From positions 1-16,918 of the forward strand of contig NZ_AKIL01000033.1 in NCBI RefSeq assembly GCF_000309485.1: a stretch of DNA of 16,918 bases, given 5' to 3'. The notes under the pieces were generated by a model. It saw nothing but the letters and a program-made list of their open reading frames with translations. It was not told the DNA's origin and did no database searches. A program made the translations under genes and the position numbers. Below are positions 15,606 to 16,918 of the stretch, piece after piece. Position 1 is the first letter of the stretch. Each line of letters starts with the position of its first letter. Source of the stretch: Milkweed yellows phytoplasma str. MW1 (GTDB lineage Bacteria > Bacillota_I > Bacilli_A > Acholeplasmatales > Acholeplasmataceae).

Positions 15606-16649
15606 ATGAAAATAGGTCTTTTTACAGATTCATATGAACCATTAATTAGTGGCGTTGTGGTTTCTGTTAAATCTTTAAAATTAGGTTTAGAAGCTTTAGG
15701 GCATGAAGTTTATATTATCACCCCTAATTCGCCACAAATAAAAGAAGAAAAAGATCCTCATATTATCAGGATCAAAGGTTTGCCAGTTCCTATAAAAGCT
15801 TTAAAAGGTTTTTGTTGGGTGGTTAGTTATAAGAAATATCTACCTTTATTAAAAGATCTAAATTTAGATATTATCCATCTACACACTGAATTTGGCATTG
15901 GTTCTTTAGCTCTTTATACAGCAAAAAAACTTAATTTACCTGTTGTTTATACTTTTCACACGATGTATATTGAATTCATCGAAATGAACCAAAACTTTTG
16001 GTTAAAAATGTGGAAAAAAACTATTATAAAATATTTTGATAAGTTATTGACTAAATATATTTCCGCCGTAGAGGCGGTTATTGTTCCGACCCCTAAAGTG
16101 CTTAATTTTTTACAAGAGCGTTATCCTATCGAAAGTAATTATCACGTTATTCCTACTGGTTTTAATTTAAAGCTTTTTTATCAAGAAAATATATCTTCTG
16201 AAGAACTTCGCCAATTAAAAGAAAAACTAGGTTTAAAAGATGATTTTATTTGTCTTTATGTAGGCAGATTATCTGAAGAAAAAGAGATTAATTATTTAAT
16301 CGAAGGTTTTACTGTGTTTCATCTTAACCATCCTCAAAGTAAGTTTGTTATTATTGGCGATGGCCCAGATAAAATTAATTTAACCAAAAAAGTTAAAAAA
16401 CTCGGTTTAACTGATAAAATAATTTTTTTAGGTTTTGTGGCTTATCAACAATTGGGTTTATATTATCAATTAGGCGATGTTTTCCTTAATGCTTCTTTAT
16501 TTGAAACACAAGGATTAACTTATATTGAAGCTCTGGCCGCTTCTTTGCCTTTGTTAGTGCGTTATGATCCAGTGTTGGAAGGTGTTATTCAAGAGGGCGA
16601 AAATGGTTTATTTTACCACACTCAAGAAGAATTAATAAAGAGAAGTTAA
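15606..16649 (+). CDS. GT4 glycosyltransferase, probably diacylglycerol glucosyltransferase (frameshifted near 3' end)
   Basis: Probable peripheral membrane enzyme that puts glucose from UDP-glucose onto diacylglycerol, giving the glycolipid of wall-less membranes. The N-terminus MKIGLFTDSYEPLISGVVVS and the GHEVYIITP block resemble the Acholeplasma monoglucosyl-diacylglycerol synthase (about 398 aa). GT-B signs: HLHTEFGIGSLALYTAKKLN in the acceptor lobe, then VGRLSEEKEINYLIEGF (219-235), FVIIGDGPD and the EX7E donor motif Glu300 to Glu308 (FETQGLTYIEALAASLP). AGAAGG lies 7 nt before the ATG. The frame stops at 347 residues (ending EELIKRS), but the next frame continues the C-terminal helix without a break to 16813. 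A single base lost near 16635-16640 would explain it; restored length is about 402. Lipid acceptor and sugar are inferred from the family, not seen. Confidence 0.8.
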   Translation: MKIGLFTDSYEPLISGVVVSVKSLKLGLEALGHEVYIITPNSPQIKEEKDPHIIRIKGLPVPIKALKGFCWVVSYKKYLPLLKDLNLDIIHLHTEFGIGSLALYTAKKLNLPVVYTFHTMYIEFIEMNQNFWLKMWKKTIIKYFDKLLTKYISAVEAVIVPTPKVLNFLQERYPIESNYHVIPTGFNLKLFYQENISSEELRQLKEKLGLKDDFICLYVGRLSEEKEINYLIEGFTVFHLNHPQSKFVIIGDGPDKINLTKKVKKLGLTDKIIFLGFVAYQQLGLYYQLGDVFLNASLFETQGLTYIEALAASLPLLVRYDPVLEGVIQEGENGLFYHTQEELIKRS

Positions 16650-16813
16650 CTCTTTTATTTCAAGCCCCTCAAGAAAGGCAAAAATTAGCTCTTAAAGCTA
16701 AAGAATCAGTCGCCATTTATAGTCAAGAAATATTTGCTCAAAAAATCATCCAAGTTTATCAACAATCTTTAGTTCATTATCAAAAAGAAATTTCGGAACC
16801 AAACAACTATTAA
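16640..16813 (+). pseudogene. Displaced C-terminal part of the glycosyltransferase
   Basis: In the frame shifted by one base, codons run from GAG 16640 as EKLTLLFQAPQERQKLALKA and so on to EPNNY and TAA (16811-16813), 57 codons without a stop. The amphipathic pattern (ERQKLALKAKESVAIYS, then EIFAQKIIQVYQQSL) is the usual GT4 C-terminal helix that crosses back onto the N-terminal lobe. It has no start or ribosome site of its own, so it is the tail of the gene before it, separated by a frameshift or a sequencing error. Confidence 0.75.
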
Positions 16814-16838
16814 TGTTTTTGGTCCAAATTTCTTTTTT
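16795..16838 (+). terminator. Weak intrinsic terminator after the glycosyltransferase
   Basis: GGAACCAAA (16795-16803) pairs with TTTGGTCC (16818-16825) with one bulged A, and AAATTTCTTTTTT follows. It overlaps the last codons of the displaced reading frame, which supports 16813 as the true gene end. Confidence 0.4.
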
Positions 16839-16918
16839 ACTATAAAAACGGACTTTTTCCTTAAATTGATACTTTTTTTATAAAATAAAAAGAAAAAAGA
16901 TTTTTATATGTAGCAGAT

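Overview
The window looks like a chromosomal segment of a phytoplasma ('Candidatus Phytoplasma', Acholeplasmatales). Genes are roughly 25-30% G+C and spacers near 20%. Tryptophan is written TGG and no intact gene has an in-frame TGA, so UGA is not read as Trp as it is in Mycoplasma. No cell-wall genes are seen. The left edge holds a wreck of an IS3-type transposase, and a probable diacylglycerol glucosyltransferase sits at the right edge. This assignment is inference from composition and gene content, not from a database search.

Positions 1-1500 are a graveyard read mainly on the minus strand: a broken IS3-family transposase (133-750), an unrecognised broken reading frame (847-1083) and a faint DnaG zinc-finger-like remnant (about 1345-1500). 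This content suggests the eroded end of a potential mobile unit (PMU). A consensus-quality promoter at 1505-1534 faces right, into an AT-rich leader of about 380 nt.

Positions 1917-12322 are one co-directional block: asnS, a four-gene CUT1-type carbohydrate or glycerol-phosphate ABC importer (ATPase, two permeases, solute-binding protein), the DHH nano-RNase nrnA, the tRNA-modification GTPase mnmE, and thrS. Gaps are 0-71 bp with one overlap. A clear intrinsic terminator lies at 12381-12405. The block joins aminoacylation (Asn, Thr), wobble-uridine modification, short-RNA recycling and import of a carbon compound.

Positions 12323-13360 carry no intact gene. They hold a minus-strand FtsH C-terminal fragment (12504-12620), followed directly by about 600 nt at about 39% G+C between flanks of 21-23%. 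This island is A-rich, has no long reading frame, contains several small hairpins including GNRA and UUCG loops, and ends in a terminator-like hairpin on the plus strand. I propose it as a large structured non-coding RNA or a ribozyme/intron remnant. It is the most interesting object in the window.

Positions 13361-16813 contain a UvrD/PcrA helicase and a GT4 glycosyltransferase whose last 58 or so codons are displaced by a one-base frameshift.
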